From Dyadobacter sp. LHD-138 (GTDB lineage: Bacteria; Bacteroidota; Bacteroidia; Cytophagales; Spirosomataceae): 64,000 nucleotides of DNA. A model generated the notes under the pieces. That model saw only the letters and a program-made list of their open reading frames with translations, was not told the origin of the DNA and ran no database searches. The stretch is taken from NCBI RefSeq assembly GCF_030929615.1, contig NZ_JAVFVU010000011.1:62001-126000 (forward strand). Direction: 5' to 3'. Every line of letters starts with the position of its first letter. Position 1 is the stretch's first letter. This document shows, in pieces, positions 43,812 through 52,735 of this stretch. The position numbers and the translations under genes were made by a program.

Positions 43812-44897
43812 ATGCCTGTAACCCTAATCATCTTCCTCCTGTTAGTGCCCGGCTTTGTCGTGATCGGGGTGTATCTTGAACGTAAGGTTTCTGCTTTTAT
43901 TCAGGACCGTTTAGGGCCTATGGAAGTAGGGAAATGGGGTCTGTTACAGTTATTTGCTGATTTGTTTAAACTCCTTCAAAAGGAAGATATTGTGCCCAAG
44001 GCGGCCGACAGAAGGCTGTTTTTGATGGCGCCAATCGTTATTTTTGTCTCTGTCTTTACTGGTTTTGCTGTGGTTCCCCTCGCGCCGGATCTGGGTGGTT
44101 CGGGTGCTGCCGTGGGTGTTTTCTTTTTGCTGACGATCGTTTCGGTGGACGTCATTGGGCTATTGATGGCTGGGTGGGGTTCTAACAATAAGTTTGCGCT
44201 GTATGGTGCCATGCGTGCCGTTGCACAAATTATTTCCTATGAAGTTCCGTTGGGATTGTCGATACTGTGTGTCGTGATGTTGACGCAAACGCTTGATTTA
44301 CAGGTGATAAGTTTTCAGCAGGGGATTTATTCAGCCGATACCGTTTATCTGTTTGGGATGAAACGATTCGGTATTGACGTGACGGCCGTAGGTGGGTTTT
44401 TATCCTGGAATATTATCCGGAACCCATTTTTAATAATTGCCTACGTTGTCTTTTTTATCGCCTCCCTTGCTGAATGCAACCGCGCCCCATTTGATTTGCC
44501 GGAGGGGGAATCTGAGCTCGTGGCCGGGTTTCACACCGAATATTCAGGGATGAGATGGGCGTTGTTTATGCTATCGGAATACGGGATGATGCTGCTGGTT
44601 TCATTGCTTGGGGCGATTCTTTTTCTGGGCAGCTGGAACACACCTTTTCCCAATATTGGCCCGTTACGTCTGGCGGACTGGACCAGCGGTGCACCGGGAA
44701 CTTTCCTGGGATACCTTTCCGGTGCGTTTTGGTTGATCGGAAAAGCTGTTCTCGGCATTTTAGTCCAGATGTGGGCGCGTTGGACGCTCCCACGTCTGCG
44801 TGTGGATCAGCTGATGTATCTGGGCTGGAAAGTGCTGACACCGGTTGGATTGGTTCTGTTTTTTATCTCCGGTATCTGGCGGTTATTGGGCATTTAA
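43812..44897 (+). CDS. nuoH: NADH-quinone oxidoreductase subunit H
   Basis: NuoH is the complex I membrane subunit beside the quinone site. The 361-residue protein has about eight hydrophobic segments, ERKVSAFIQDRLGPMEVG (the family RxGP loop), LLQLFADLFKLLQKEDIVP, YGAMRAVAQIISYEVPLGLS and NRAPFDLPEGESELVAGFHT, with EYSGMRWALFMLSEY. No other nuo gene is nearby, so it is a detached subunit gene: it may complete a complex encoded elsewhere, or serve a related hydrogenase-type complex. It is convergent with a DUF3299-like gene 6 bases away. A TACTTTTG box at 43714-43721 may be its -7 element. Confidence 0.93.
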   Translation: MPVTLIIFLLLVPGFVVIGVYLERKVSAFIQDRLGPMEVGKWGLLQLFADLFKLLQKEDIVPKAADRRLFLMAPIVIFVSVFTGFAVVPLAPDLGGSGAAVGVFFLLTIVSVDVIGLLMAGWGSNNKFALYGAMRAVAQIISYEVPLGLSILCVVMLTQTLDLQVISFQQGIYSADTVYLFGMKRFGIDVTAVGGFLSWNIIRNPFLIIAYVVFFIASLAECNRAPFDLPEGESELVAGFHTEYSGMRWALFMLSEYGMMLLVSLLGAILFLGSWNTPFPNIGPLRLADWTSGAPGTFLGYLSGAFWLIGKAVLGILVQMWARWTLPRLRVDQLMYLGWKVLTPVGLVLFFISGIWRLLGI

Positions 44898-44903
44898 TTC
44901 TGG

Positions 44904-45353
44904 TTAGTCCACAATTTCAGCACCATCCAGGATATAATTCATTTTGTAAATATCATCCGCATTGAGCTGCAAAGTTCCCTGAAAAGTCAGGCGTTCATCC
45001 GTTTTAAACTTGCGGTTATTCTTTTTGAAATTCAAGGTCATAACGGTTTCAGGCCCAGCACCTCCACAGAAAAAACATGCGCTGAACGGGAACGCCGACA
45101 GTACGTACAAGTTCGCCTCGAGATCGACCGGCAGAATGTACCCGGTAATGGTTACGGGCTGGTTTTTTAGCTTCTGGATACTCGGCCCGAAGGTTGGATG
45201 CAGCATATAGATCGATTCTTCCGCGTACCATTTCTTCTTGAAAGTAACATCACGCAACGTTTCCCATGTCAGTTTCACAGGCACGGTTGAAGGACTAAAA
45301 GCAAACAAAGTTGTCAGAAGCAAGGAAGCCGCTATGAAACGTACTGATTTCAT
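44904..45353 (-). CDS. DUF3299-like exported protein
   Basis: A 149-residue protein with an N-terminal signal (FIAASLLLTTLFAFSPS). TWETLRDVTFKKKW and the QPVTITGYILPVDLE strand pattern, followed by SACFFCGGAGPETVMTL, resemble the OB-like fold of DUF3299 proteins, which are encoded beside metal-related ABC systems. The Cys pair in CFFCGG could bind metal. Last gene of a three-gene minus-strand unit after an ABC ATPase and a His-rich permease. Family assignment is by eye and moderate. Confidence 0.6.
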   Translation of the reverse strand: MKSVRFIAASLLLTTLFAFSPSTVPVKLTWETLRDVTFKKKWYAEESIYMLHPTFGPSIQKLKNQPVTITGYILPVDLEANLYVLSAFPFSACFFCGGAGPETVMTLNFKKNNRKFKTDERLTFQGTLQLNADDIYKMNYILDGAEIVD

Positions 45354-45413
45354 AATGTTTTTATGATTAGTGCAAAAAAGGATTCAGGTTGGATAACAAA
45401 ATTACAATTAATA

Positions 45414-46652
45414 TCATTCCTCTGCCAATGTCCGCGAGATATTCAAGCGGTAAATGCCCAAAGATGGTAAGGCAGCGGCGAGCAATCCAAGCATCAACGC
45501 ACCGGCCAGGAGATATATTTCTTCGGGCAGTACGGTAAACTCCCGGATCGAATAATGGAAATCCTGCTCCGCTGCCCTGCCGAAAAGCCAGAGGCCGACC
45601 CGGCTTAAAATAATTCCCGCCAGATATCCCGTAACAGCCAGAAATAAACCTTCCATTAAAAGCATCAGAAATAATTTTGTTCGGGTTGCACCCATGGAGA
45701 GCATCAGCGCCATTTCGTACTTCCGTTCTTTGAGTGAATTGTAGAGCGAAATAAAAACACTGACACCTGCAATGATAATAATCACGAGCGCCAATGCCCG
45801 TAACGTGTCGATCCCGACGCCCAGAAGTGAAAATAGTCTATTGATCTCGATACTTGGCAAAGCAGCCTGCATAGATGTATTTTCATTAACCTGGCGGGGA
45901 ATGGTGAGGAGTCCCATAGGGTTTCTAAACTGTATCAGCGCGCTGGTAACCTGTTTTTCATCTTCGTGATGCGGCTCAGCCATATCTTCTTCGTGGGCAG
46001 GATCATTTTCCTTGACCCCGGTTGCCGGCGCTTCGGCATGCGCATGAATTTCCCAGACACTTTCGAGATTTGTTAGTATCAGCTGATCGACAACAGCGCC
46101 TGTGGGTTCAAAAATCCCTACAACCTTATATTTTTTGTCATGGTGTGCATCGCCGTCGGTATCCAGCCCATGTGAACTGGCAAAGGTATCGCCGATTTTT
46201 AACGCTGAATTTTTGGCGGCCTTGCTTCCGAGCACCACGTCCATGGGTTTCTCGAATAAGCTCCCCTGTCCTATTTTCGCCTGAAAATGATCGACGTATT
46301 TCGTCGTGGTGCCTACGATCCGAAATCCATGATAATTGTCACCCATCGACAAGGGGATAACGTTTTTGATAAACGGATTGCGTTTTAATGCATTTACCTC
46401 AGATAAAGGAACGTTTCCCGTTGGGGCATCGATCTGATAAATACTGGACAGAATGAGCTGCAGGGGACTTCCCTTTGCACCTACAACCATGTCAATTCCT
46501 TTGATATTTCTGCGGAATTGTTCGTCCAGTTGTTTGTTCAAAAGCAAGAGCAAAGAGATCATCCCGATGCCCAGTGTAAGCAGCATGGCACTCAGGAAGC
46601 TATTTAATTTTTTCTCTTTAAGGTTTGCTAAACTGATTTTGAGAAGGTTCAT
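45414..46652 (-). CDS. FtsX/MacB-type ABC permease with His-rich loop
   Basis: A 412-residue permease of the FtsX/LolCE/MacB type: TM1 near residues 18-38 (ISLANLKEKKLNSFLSAMLL), a long periplasmic domain, and three C-terminal TM helices (around 275, 325 and 375; MLSMGATRTKLFLMLLMEGL). The periplasmic domain has an unusual His/Asp/Glu-rich stretch: HGLDTDGDAHHD (161-172) and scattered His at 203, 205, 220, 228 and 229 among acidic residues. This suggests metal binding. It is encoded with its ATPase upstream and a DUF3299-like protein downstream. Confidence 0.9.
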   Translation of the reverse strand: MNLLKISLANLKEKKLNSFLSAMLLTLGIGMISLLLLLNKQLDEQFRRNIKGIDMVVGAKGSPLQLILSSIYQIDAPTGNVPLSEVNALKRNPFIKNVIPLSMGDNYHGFRIVGTTTKYVDHFQAKIGQGSLFEKPMDVVLGSKAAKNSALKIGDTFASSHGLDTDGDAHHDKKYKVVGIFEPTGAVVDQLILTNLESVWEIHAHAEAPATGVKENDPAHEEDMAEPHHEDEKQVTSALIQFRNPMGLLTIPRQVNENTSMQAALPSIEINRLFSLLGVGIDTLRALALVIIIIAGVSVFISLYNSLKERKYEMALMLSMGATRTKLFLMLLMEGLFLAVTGYLAGIILSRVGLWLFGRAAEQDFHYSIREFTVLPEEIYLLAGALMLGLLAAALPSLGIYRLNISRTLAEE

Positions 46653-46718
46653 TAGGATTTAATGCTTATAAGTTGAAGTTTACTCAACGTAAACCAATGG
46701 GTCGGATTCAGACAGATA

Positions 46719-47345
46719 TTACAGAAATACCTGGTTAGGAAATTCATCCTTCAGGCGCTGGTCGTGGGTTACCACCACCAGACTTGCACCAATTGAAAAA
46801 GATTGTTTTTTTAATAATTCAATTACCTTCTGACAATTGTTATCATCCAGGCTGGAAGTTGGCTCGTCGGCTAAAATGACATTTGGGTTATTCATCAGCG
46901 CCCTGGCAATGCTCACCCGCTGCTGTTCACCCTGACTTAGCTGTGTAGTTTTCTTGTGAAGGTGATCTGCAAACCCCAGCTGTTCGGCCAGATAACCCGC
47001 CTTTTCCTTGTCCTGTTTGTTGCCGGCCAGATAACTTGATAATAAAATATTATCCAAAACCGATAAAGCGCTGACAAAATGGGCCCGCTGGTAAATGATA
47101 CCCAAATTTTTTGCTCTGATATTCGTTCTTTCTACTGATGACAGGCTTGATAATTCTTTCCCGGCAATATGAATATTTCCGGAATCGGGTTGTAGTAAAA
47201 GCGCCAGCAAATGTAAAAAAGTCGTTTTTCCACGGCCGGATTGTCCCAGAATAAGAAGGGCCTCTTTATCACTACAACTTATATCGGGAAAGCTGAATTG
47301 TTTTTGAGAAGAATAAGAGAAATGCAGGTTTTTACTGGTAATCAT
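46719..47345 (-). CDS. ABC transporter ATP-binding protein (LolD/MacB-like)
   Basis: A 208-residue ATPase: Walker A GQSGRGKTTFLHLL, Q loop IIYQRAHFV, signature LSQGEQQRVSIARAL, Walker B VILADEPTSSLDD and switch His VVVTHDQRL. It is of the short LolD/MacB type that works with FtsX-like permeases, and the adjacent permease gene is its partner. These systems move lipoproteins, or use mechanical force on periplasmic substrates, rather than forming a classical importer. Confidence 0.94.
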   Translation of the reverse strand: MITSKNLHFSYSSQKQFSFPDISCSDKEALLILGQSGRGKTTFLHLLALLLQPDSGNIHIAGKELSSLSSVERTNIRAKNLGIIYQRAHFVSALSVLDNILLSSYLAGNKQDKEKAGYLAEQLGFADHLHKKTTQLSQGEQQRVSIARALMNNPNVILADEPTSSLDDNNCQKVIELLKKQSFSIGASLVVVTHDQRLKDEFPNQVFL

Positions 47346-47597
47346 CTGGAGAAGATCTTAATTTCAATTGTACAATAATACTAAATTTTGCGGTTTCTTA
47401 GAAGATATGTCGTTTATATAATACGAAAGAAAGTTACTTTTATCAGTTGCCAAAGTATCAATTGGGGAAAAGTGGAAAATATGATGATTTAAATTATCGA
47501 TGCAACACAAATAAAATTATGAGAAATACGTTGAAATGGAGATATATCCTGAAGAAAACCGACAACTATTCTATTTTTGCAAAAAAATTGATCTAAA

Positions 47598-48608
47598 ATG
47601 ATTAAAAATTTTCTAATGAGACCGATAAGCAAAAAGCTGGTATTTTTTATAGTGCTGGGCTTGTTGGTAATAAATCACACCACTGAGGCACAGGTAAAAA
47701 GGGGGACTTTTATACCCTACTCTTCCGCGGGTTTGGGGGTTGGTACTGCAAACTATTACGGCGACATGGGTGGCTTGGGCACTCCTCTCAAATCAACATT
47801 TGGGATGATGCGATGGAGTGTGGCTGGAAATTATACGAGGCATTTTACACCACGGTTGGCTGCGCGTGCTTCTTTTACCTACGCCAGAATTGCCGGGGAT
47901 GATTTTAAAATGAATGAGAAAGATCCTACAAACCTACGGTTTCCCAGAAACCTGAGTTTTCGCAATGATCTGAAGGAATTTGCGCTGATTGGGATTTTTA
48001 AGTTAACTCCGGATAACAGAAGTTATGACCGTCGCCCACAGTTTGGGACTTATTTATTTGCCGGAATTGCAGCCGTTGCGCATAATCCTAAGGCAAAGGA
48101 TGCAGAAAGCGGTGATTGGGTAAAATTGCAGGCATTAGGTACCGAAGGTCAGGGAAGACCAAATTATGCAAAACCATATTCCCTTATACAGATGGCCATA
48201 CCAGTTGGTTTTGGGTTGCGTTACAAAATTAATGACCGATTTGACATCGGAGCTGAGCTGGGTTTTCGCTTTACCTTCACAGATTATCTGGATGATGTGG
48301 CCGGGAATTATGCTGACCCTGCTGCGTTTGCAGATAATCCTTTGGCCCTGCGCATGGCTAACAGATCTCAGGAGCCGTTGGCGGTGAGAAAGGGGAAGGA
48401 CCGCAGACCTGGTTTGTCTGAGTATGTTCAGGCAATTTATGGTGCATCACCGGGTGAGGACCCCTTCGCAGTATTGCAAGGTCAAAATTATGGTTCTGCG
48501 GGGAGTGGAAGAGGGAATTCTCCTACGCAGAATGATTCCTATTTAATCGGTATGATACACCTCAATTACATTATCCCGTCGCAGGTTAAATGCCCTCCCC
48601 TGAAATAA
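47598..48608 (+). CDS. DUF6089-like outer-membrane beta-barrel protein
   Basis: A 336-residue exported protein: signal (KLVFFIVLGLLVINHTTEAQ), then alternating beta strands typical of an OmpX/OmpW-like barrel (YSSAGLGVGTANYYGDMGG, RFDIGAELGFRFTFTDYLDD). A Gln/Gly/Ser-rich loop comes near the C terminus (NYGSAGSGRGNSPTQ). It resembles the DUF6089 family. A TATTTTTG at 47572-47579 may be its -7 box. A smaller paralogue follows in the same operon after one base. Confidence 0.78.
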   Translation: MIKNFLMRPISKKLVFFIVLGLLVINHTTEAQVKRGTFIPYSSAGLGVGTANYYGDMGGLGTPLKSTFGMMRWSVAGNYTRHFTPRLAARASFTYARIAGDDFKMNEKDPTNLRFPRNLSFRNDLKEFALIGIFKLTPDNRSYDRRPQFGTYLFAGIAAVAHNPKAKDAESGDWVKLQALGTEGQGRPNYAKPYSLIQMAIPVGFGLRYKINDRFDIGAELGFRFTFTDYLDDVAGNYADPAAFADNPLALRMANRSQEPLAVRKGKDRRPGLSEYVQAIYGASPGEDPFAVLQGQNYGSAGSGRGNSPTQNDSYLIGMIHLNYIIPSQVKCPPLK

Positions 48609-48609
48609 A

Positions 48610-49308
48610 TTGTATACGTTGAAAAATTTAAAACTGGTTTTTTTACTTCGGAAATTGCTCATTTGTACTGCTGTGGTAACAGCAGCAATGACTATTGTGC
48701 AGGCGCAAAAAATTGAAGTAGGAGGCGGACTGGGCGTATTTAATTACAAAGGAGATATCTCCCCTTCATTTAAATTCCGGTTTTTCAAACCGGCGGGAAG
48801 CCTGTTCTTTAGATATAATCCCAATCAGGCACTGTCGCTTCGCGCAGAGCTTGCAGCCGGTTTGATTGGTGCTGCGGACCAGTACAGCAAAGACCCTTTT
48901 CAAAAAGTACGGAATATGTCTTTTCGTACGAGGATCACTGAGGCGAGCGCCGTGGCTGAGTACAATTTCCTTGATTATCAGGAAAAAAGATTTGCTTTAA
49001 ACTGGACTCCCTATGTTTTCGGGGGGATGGGCATTTCGAAATTTAAGCCGGATGTGGTTACGGACAGCTATAAAACAAGCTCACTGGTGATTCCCTACGG
49101 CGTAGGTATCAAATATCAGATACGCAGACCCTGGAATATCGGTCTTGAGTATGGTACGCGCAAGACATTTAGCGATTATTACGACAATTTAGGGGGAGAT
49201 CCGAAATCTACCGTTCAGCTTGAGCAGGGAGATCCTTCTAAAAAAGATACCTACTATTATATTCGCTTGTCGGTAAGTTATACTTTTTATCGCATCGTTT
49301 GCCCTTAA
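48610..49308 (+). CDS. DUF6089-like outer-membrane barrel protein, paralogue
   Basis: A 232-residue exported protein (signal ending MTIVQAQ). The barrel pattern VGGGLGVFNYKGDISPSFKF, SLRAELAAGLIGAAD and NIGLEYGTRKTFSDYYDNLG, with FYRIVCP at the end, relates to the upstream protein (which ends YIIPSQVKCPPLK) and to DUF6089 proteins. The start is TTG at 48610 or 48619. It is one base after the previous stop, so translation is probably coupled. No function is known beyond envelope barrel. Confidence 0.78.
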   Translation: MYTLKNLKLVFLLRKLLICTAVVTAAMTIVQAQKIEVGGGLGVFNYKGDISPSFKFRFFKPAGSLFFRYNPNQALSLRAELAAGLIGAADQYSKDPFQKVRNMSFRTRITEASAVAEYNFLDYQEKRFALNWTPYVFGGMGISKFKPDVVTDSYKTSSLVIPYGVGIKYQIRRPWNIGLEYGTRKTFSDYYDNLGGDPKSTVQLEQGDPSKKDTYYYIRLSVSYTFYRIVCP

Positions 49309-49314
49309 ACTCCT

Positions 49315-49857
49315 ATGAAGAAAACTCTCCTGATCCTTTCAATCGTTATTGCCGTTATGCTTGCTGGTTTTATTTTACTGCGCATGTATACCAAATCATT
49401 TAGTCCTTCGTCTGTCGCATCGTATCATGAAAAAGGGATTGATATCGATGTGAATTACAGTCAGCCTGGAAAAAAGGGAAGGTATGTTTTTGGCCGGGAA
49501 CAGGATAAGGCGCTGGTTCCTTATGGTAAGGTATGGAGGACGGGTGCGAATGAAGCCACGGTCATAAAAATTGGAGAAGGCATAAGTTTTGCAGGAAAAC
49601 CGGTTAAACCTGGCTCCTATTCTTTGTGGACGATACCGGGGCAATCAGCCTGGACAGTTATTTTAAACAGCGAGACAGGGCAATGGGGTACCAACTACAA
49701 TGACGGACAGAATTTCCTCAAAAGCAATGTTTCCATCCGTATTAATCCCAAGGTCGAAGAATTGTTTAAAATATATTTTCAGGATCAGCCGAACGGCACC
49801 AATATGATATTAAGCTGGGATCAAACAGAGGCGATTATTCCAATCCAGCGCCAGTAA
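49315..49857 (+). CDS. DUF2911 protein
   Basis: A 180-residue protein with one N-terminal TM segment (LLILSIVIAVMLAGFILL) and a DUF2911 domain: DVNYSQPGKKGRYVFG, GKVWRTGANEATVIKI, VKPGSYSLWTIPG and WGTNYNDGQNF. The family is common in Bacteroidota, anchored or exported, and of unknown function. It follows the two barrel genes with a 6-base gap, so it probably belongs to the same transcript. Confidence 0.9.
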   Translation: MKKTLLILSIVIAVMLAGFILLRMYTKSFSPSSVASYHEKGIDIDVNYSQPGKKGRYVFGREQDKALVPYGKVWRTGANEATVIKIGEGISFAGKPVKPGSYSLWTIPGQSAWTVILNSETGQWGTNYNDGQNFLKSNVSIRINPKVEELFKIYFQDQPNGTNMILSWDQTEAIIPIQRQ

Positions 49858-49880
49858 ATTCCTCTTTTTATTCTACTTGT

Positions 49881-50768
49881 ATGTTTGTTGAAGCCATTGA
49901 AAGGGTAGATCAATTTACCCGTCCCATTCATTTTATTGCACGTTATTACGGAGGAACCGATATAATCCCGGGTACGGGTACGTTGTTTTTTGTTAATGAA
50001 AACGGTTTTGCTGTCACCTGTCGCCATGTGGCCCGGCAAATTCTCCACGCCAATCAGATCTACGAAAATTATCTCAAATTTAAGGGTGAGCTACGGCGAT
50101 TTGAGCGCGATCCCGGCTATGAAACACAGCGGCAGTTTCTGGAAGCCAAGTATAAGATCAATGCAGAAACACCGATCCGTGTGCTTTCGAATTTTATTAA
50201 CTGTGTTGATGTCTACAAAAGCTTAACGATTCATTTACATCCGACCCAGGATTTGGCCATTGTTCGTTTTCGGGATTATGGTGTGAAATTGTATCAGGGT
50301 TTTGCTCATTTTTTGAAAGACAGCAGGCAGATTAAGCAGGGGAGATATCTTTGTCGCCTTGGCTATCCTTTTCCGGAATTCACAAATTATCAGCTGAACA
50401 AGGCTACCAATGATATCGAGTGGGTCAAAGAAGGCCGTGTTAATACCCCCAGTTTTCCAATTGATGGTATTATAACCCGCCACATCGGCGAAAGTAATGG
50501 TACCGTGAGTATTGAAATGAGTACACCCGGCTTACGGGGCCAGAGCGGAGGGCCACTTTTTGACCGAAACGGTCTCATATACGGCATGCAAAGTGCCACC
50601 AGACACCTCCACCTGGGTTTTGATCAGGTCAACAGGGAGGTGATTACCGAAGGGCGCCGCAAACGGGTTTCCAATTATCCCTTTCTCAATGTGGGTCAGT
50701 GCGTGCATGTGGATGTGATCAAAAACTTTCTCCGTGAAAAGAAAGTTGATTTCTACGAAGAAGATTAA
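49881..50768 (+). CDS. Trypsin-like serine protease domain protein
   Basis: A 295-residue protein with a chymotrypsin-fold triad: His49 in TCRHVA, Asp124 in HPTQDLAIVRF and Ser222 in GLRGQSGGPLFD. Between them lies a helical insertion (about residues 55-110). There is no signal peptide and no PDZ domain, so it is not a DegP/HtrA protein; it is probably cytoplasmic. Such lone trypsin-like domains in bacteria sometimes guard against stress or phage, but nothing here shows that. Last of a run of plus-strand genes, 24 bases after DUF2911. Confidence 0.82.
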   Translation: MFVEAIERVDQFTRPIHFIARYYGGTDIIPGTGTLFFVNENGFAVTCRHVARQILHANQIYENYLKFKGELRRFERDPGYETQRQFLEAKYKINAETPIRVLSNFINCVDVYKSLTIHLHPTQDLAIVRFRDYGVKLYQGFAHFLKDSRQIKQGRYLCRLGYPFPEFTNYQLNKATNDIEWVKEGRVNTPSFPIDGIITRHIGESNGTVSIEMSTPGLRGQSGGPLFDRNGLIYGMQSATRHLHLGFDQVNREVITEGRRKRVSNYPFLNVGQCVHVDVIKNFLREKKVDFYEED

Positions 50769-50825
50769 ATCGGGTAGTTTTTTGCAGGGACTTGCTTTTT
50801 TAATAAAAAGAATCTGAACTGGCCC

Positions 50826-51650
50826 ATGACTGTTTTAAATAAAAAGTATTTCGAAGAAGAACTCGCTGAGTCGTATGATTTAACGCCGGAAGCGATCACG
50901 TTTTATAATGAATTTGGCTATGTTAAGTTAAAAGATGTTTTAAGCGCCGATGTTTTAAGTTATTACGGGGAGCTCATTACAGATCTTGTTTTTAAACTAA
51001 ACAAACTCACCAAGCCGATGGAAGAGCGTACGACTTATGAGCGTGCGTTTTTACAGATCATGAATTTGTGGTGTGAAAATGAAGAGGCTAGAGAATTTGT
51101 ATTTTCTAAGCGTCTGGCAAAAATTGCAACAGACTTAATGCAGGTTCAGGGCGTTAGATTATACCACGACCAGGCACTTTATAAAGAATCTTCAGGCGGA
51201 ATAACGCCATGGCATGCGGATCAGTTTTACTGGCCGTTGTCGTCGGTGAAAACGGTTACGGTCTGGATCCCGCTTCAAAAAACGTCTATGGAAATGGGGC
51301 CGCTGGCTTTTGCAGAAAAAAGTCATACGGTTGAAATTGGACGCGATCTGGAAATCAGTGACGAAAGTGAGGCGTTGATGACGGCTCAGCTGAAACAGTT
51401 CAATGTGAATGAAACACCTTTTGATCTCGGCGAGGTCAGTTTTCACGCAGGCTGGTTATTCCACCGTGCAGGAGCCAATGTTTCGGGTAGCCCAAGAAAA
51501 GTGATGACGATGATTTATATGGATCAAGACCAGCAAATTACGAAGCCTCGAAATAGCTATCAGCAGGCAGATTGGGAGACCTGGCTTTCTTCAAAAACAG
51601 TGGGATCCAATGCGGATGGGGCACTGAACCCGTTGCTTTTTAGCTATTGA
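50826..51650 (+). CDS. Phytanoyl-CoA dioxygenase (PhyH) family protein
   Basis: A 274-residue Fe(II)/2-oxoglutarate-dependent oxygenase-like protein. The iron-binding HxD is His130 and Asp132 in WHADQFYWPLS; the distal His is 207 or 213 in SFHAGWLFHRAG, and an Arg further on (SPRKVMTMIYM) can bind the 2-oxoglutarate. The family hydroxylates small molecules or lipids; the substrate is not predictable. It is convergent with the HAD phosphatase gene, 13 bases away. Confidence 0.9.
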   Translation: MTVLNKKYFEEELAESYDLTPEAITFYNEFGYVKLKDVLSADVLSYYGELITDLVFKLNKLTKPMEERTTYERAFLQIMNLWCENEEAREFVFSKRLAKIATDLMQVQGVRLYHDQALYKESSGGITPWHADQFYWPLSSVKTVTVWIPLQKTSMEMGPLAFAEKSHTVEIGRDLEISDESEALMTAQLKQFNVNETPFDLGEVSFHAGWLFHRAGANVSGSPRKVMTMIYMDQDQQITKPRNSYQQADWETWLSSKTVGSNADGALNPLLFSY

Positions 51651-51663
51651 GCATAGAAAAATG

Positions 51664-52359
51664 CTAGAAAATCAGTTTTAACTCGGCCAGCCGGCGGATG
51701 TCATAGGTGGGTGTTTCTTCAAATTTCAGGCCGGCGGGATTTACATAAACCGTATCGAGGCCAAATTGTTTTGCCCCCAGGATATCCGCAACCCAGTTAT
51801 CGCCAATCATAATGCTTTCTTCCGGAGATGCGCTGGAAACTTCCAGCGCATACGCGAAAATCTTCGGGTCAGGTTTTTTCGCATTAGCATTTTCAAAAGT
51901 GACAACATTTTCAAAATAACTGCTGATCCCGGAGCTTGTGATTTTTTTGGCCTGGATATCATTGAAGCCGTTTGTGACAATATGCAGGTTATAACCTTTG
52001 GCCGAAACATAATCCAGTAACTCCAAAGCACCTTCCAAAAGGTGCTTTTTCCCGGGAAGGGTTTGTAGATAAATTTCTCCTATTTCTTCATGATTTTCGG
52101 GGCAGGCAACACCCAGTTCTTCAAAAACCATTTTAAACCGGTTGGCACGTATATAGGAATGGTGAAGTTTGCCACGGTCAAAAGCATCCCAAAGCTCGGT
52201 GTTAATACGCAAAAATGACTGCACAAAAAGCTCCAGGGAAGGTACACCGTGGCTTGTTAAATCAGATTTGTAAAAAATATCTTCTAAGGATTCGGAACTG
52301 TTACGTTCAAAATCCCAGAGCGTGTGATCAAGGTCAAAAAAAAGATGCTTATATTTCAT
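51664..52359 (-). CDS. YjjG-type HAD pyrimidine nucleotidase
   Basis: A 231-residue HAD hydrolase from ATG 52359 (a frame back to 52404 only adds an unlikely leader). Motif I is FFDLDHTLWDF (Asp9, Asp11), motif II VTNGF, motif III Lys in AKKPDPKIF, motif IV MIGDNWVADILGA. The helical cap and the DHTLWDFERNS start match YjjG, which removes phosphate from non-canonical pyrimidine nucleotides and may protect DNA. It is divergent from the ECF sigma factor. Confidence 0.92.
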   Translation of the reverse strand: MKYKHLFFDLDHTLWDFERNSSESLEDIFYKSDLTSHGVPSLELFVQSFLRINTELWDAFDRGKLHHSYIRANRFKMVFEELGVACPENHEEIGEIYLQTLPGKKHLLEGALELLDYVSAKGYNLHIVTNGFNDIQAKKITSSGISSYFENVVTFENANAKKPDPKIFAYALEVSSASPEESIMIGDNWVADILGAKQFGLDTVYVNPAGLKFEETPTYDIRRLAELKLIF

Positions 52360-52735
52360 AATACTTGAAAGCTTACTGGCTCCGGTGAAACCGGAAAAAT
52401 TCAATTTATATTTTTTATTTTGATTACTTCAAAAATGATCTGAAATCAGGAGTGAAATCGTATATTATTCGATAAGTTCAATTATTTGTCTTAATAAGTA
52501 TAGTGTTAAAATGATTGTGGAATAATTCTACACTACTGGTAATTAGTTGTTAACATCTGTTAATCAGAAATAATTTTTAAAAAAAAGCGGATCAAACATT
52601 TGCAAATCATTTACCAAATCTATTTCTTTGATTAATATAATTCAAAATAGCGATAAAAACATTATTTTCACACTTATCCAGAAAGGAGAAACAATATAGA
52701 CGAACTGCTCTACGTTAACTAAATCGAATAGTAAA
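52360..52735. other. Intergenic region, divergent promoters expected
   Basis: 376 AT-rich bases between the yjjG-like gene and the ECF sigma factor gene. Contains the small palindrome ATTTGCAAAT (52600 region) but no consensus TTTG-N19-TAnnTTTG, hence the sigma factor may not use the housekeeping promoter. GAAAGGAGAAA at about 52681-52691 lies too far (45 bases) from the ATG to be its ribosome-binding site. Confidence 0.3.

Noticed and set aside
49881-50768. Phage-defence role for the trypsin-like protease
   Set aside because: Triad is clear, but no effector or sensor partner is encoded beside it, so no defence claim is made.
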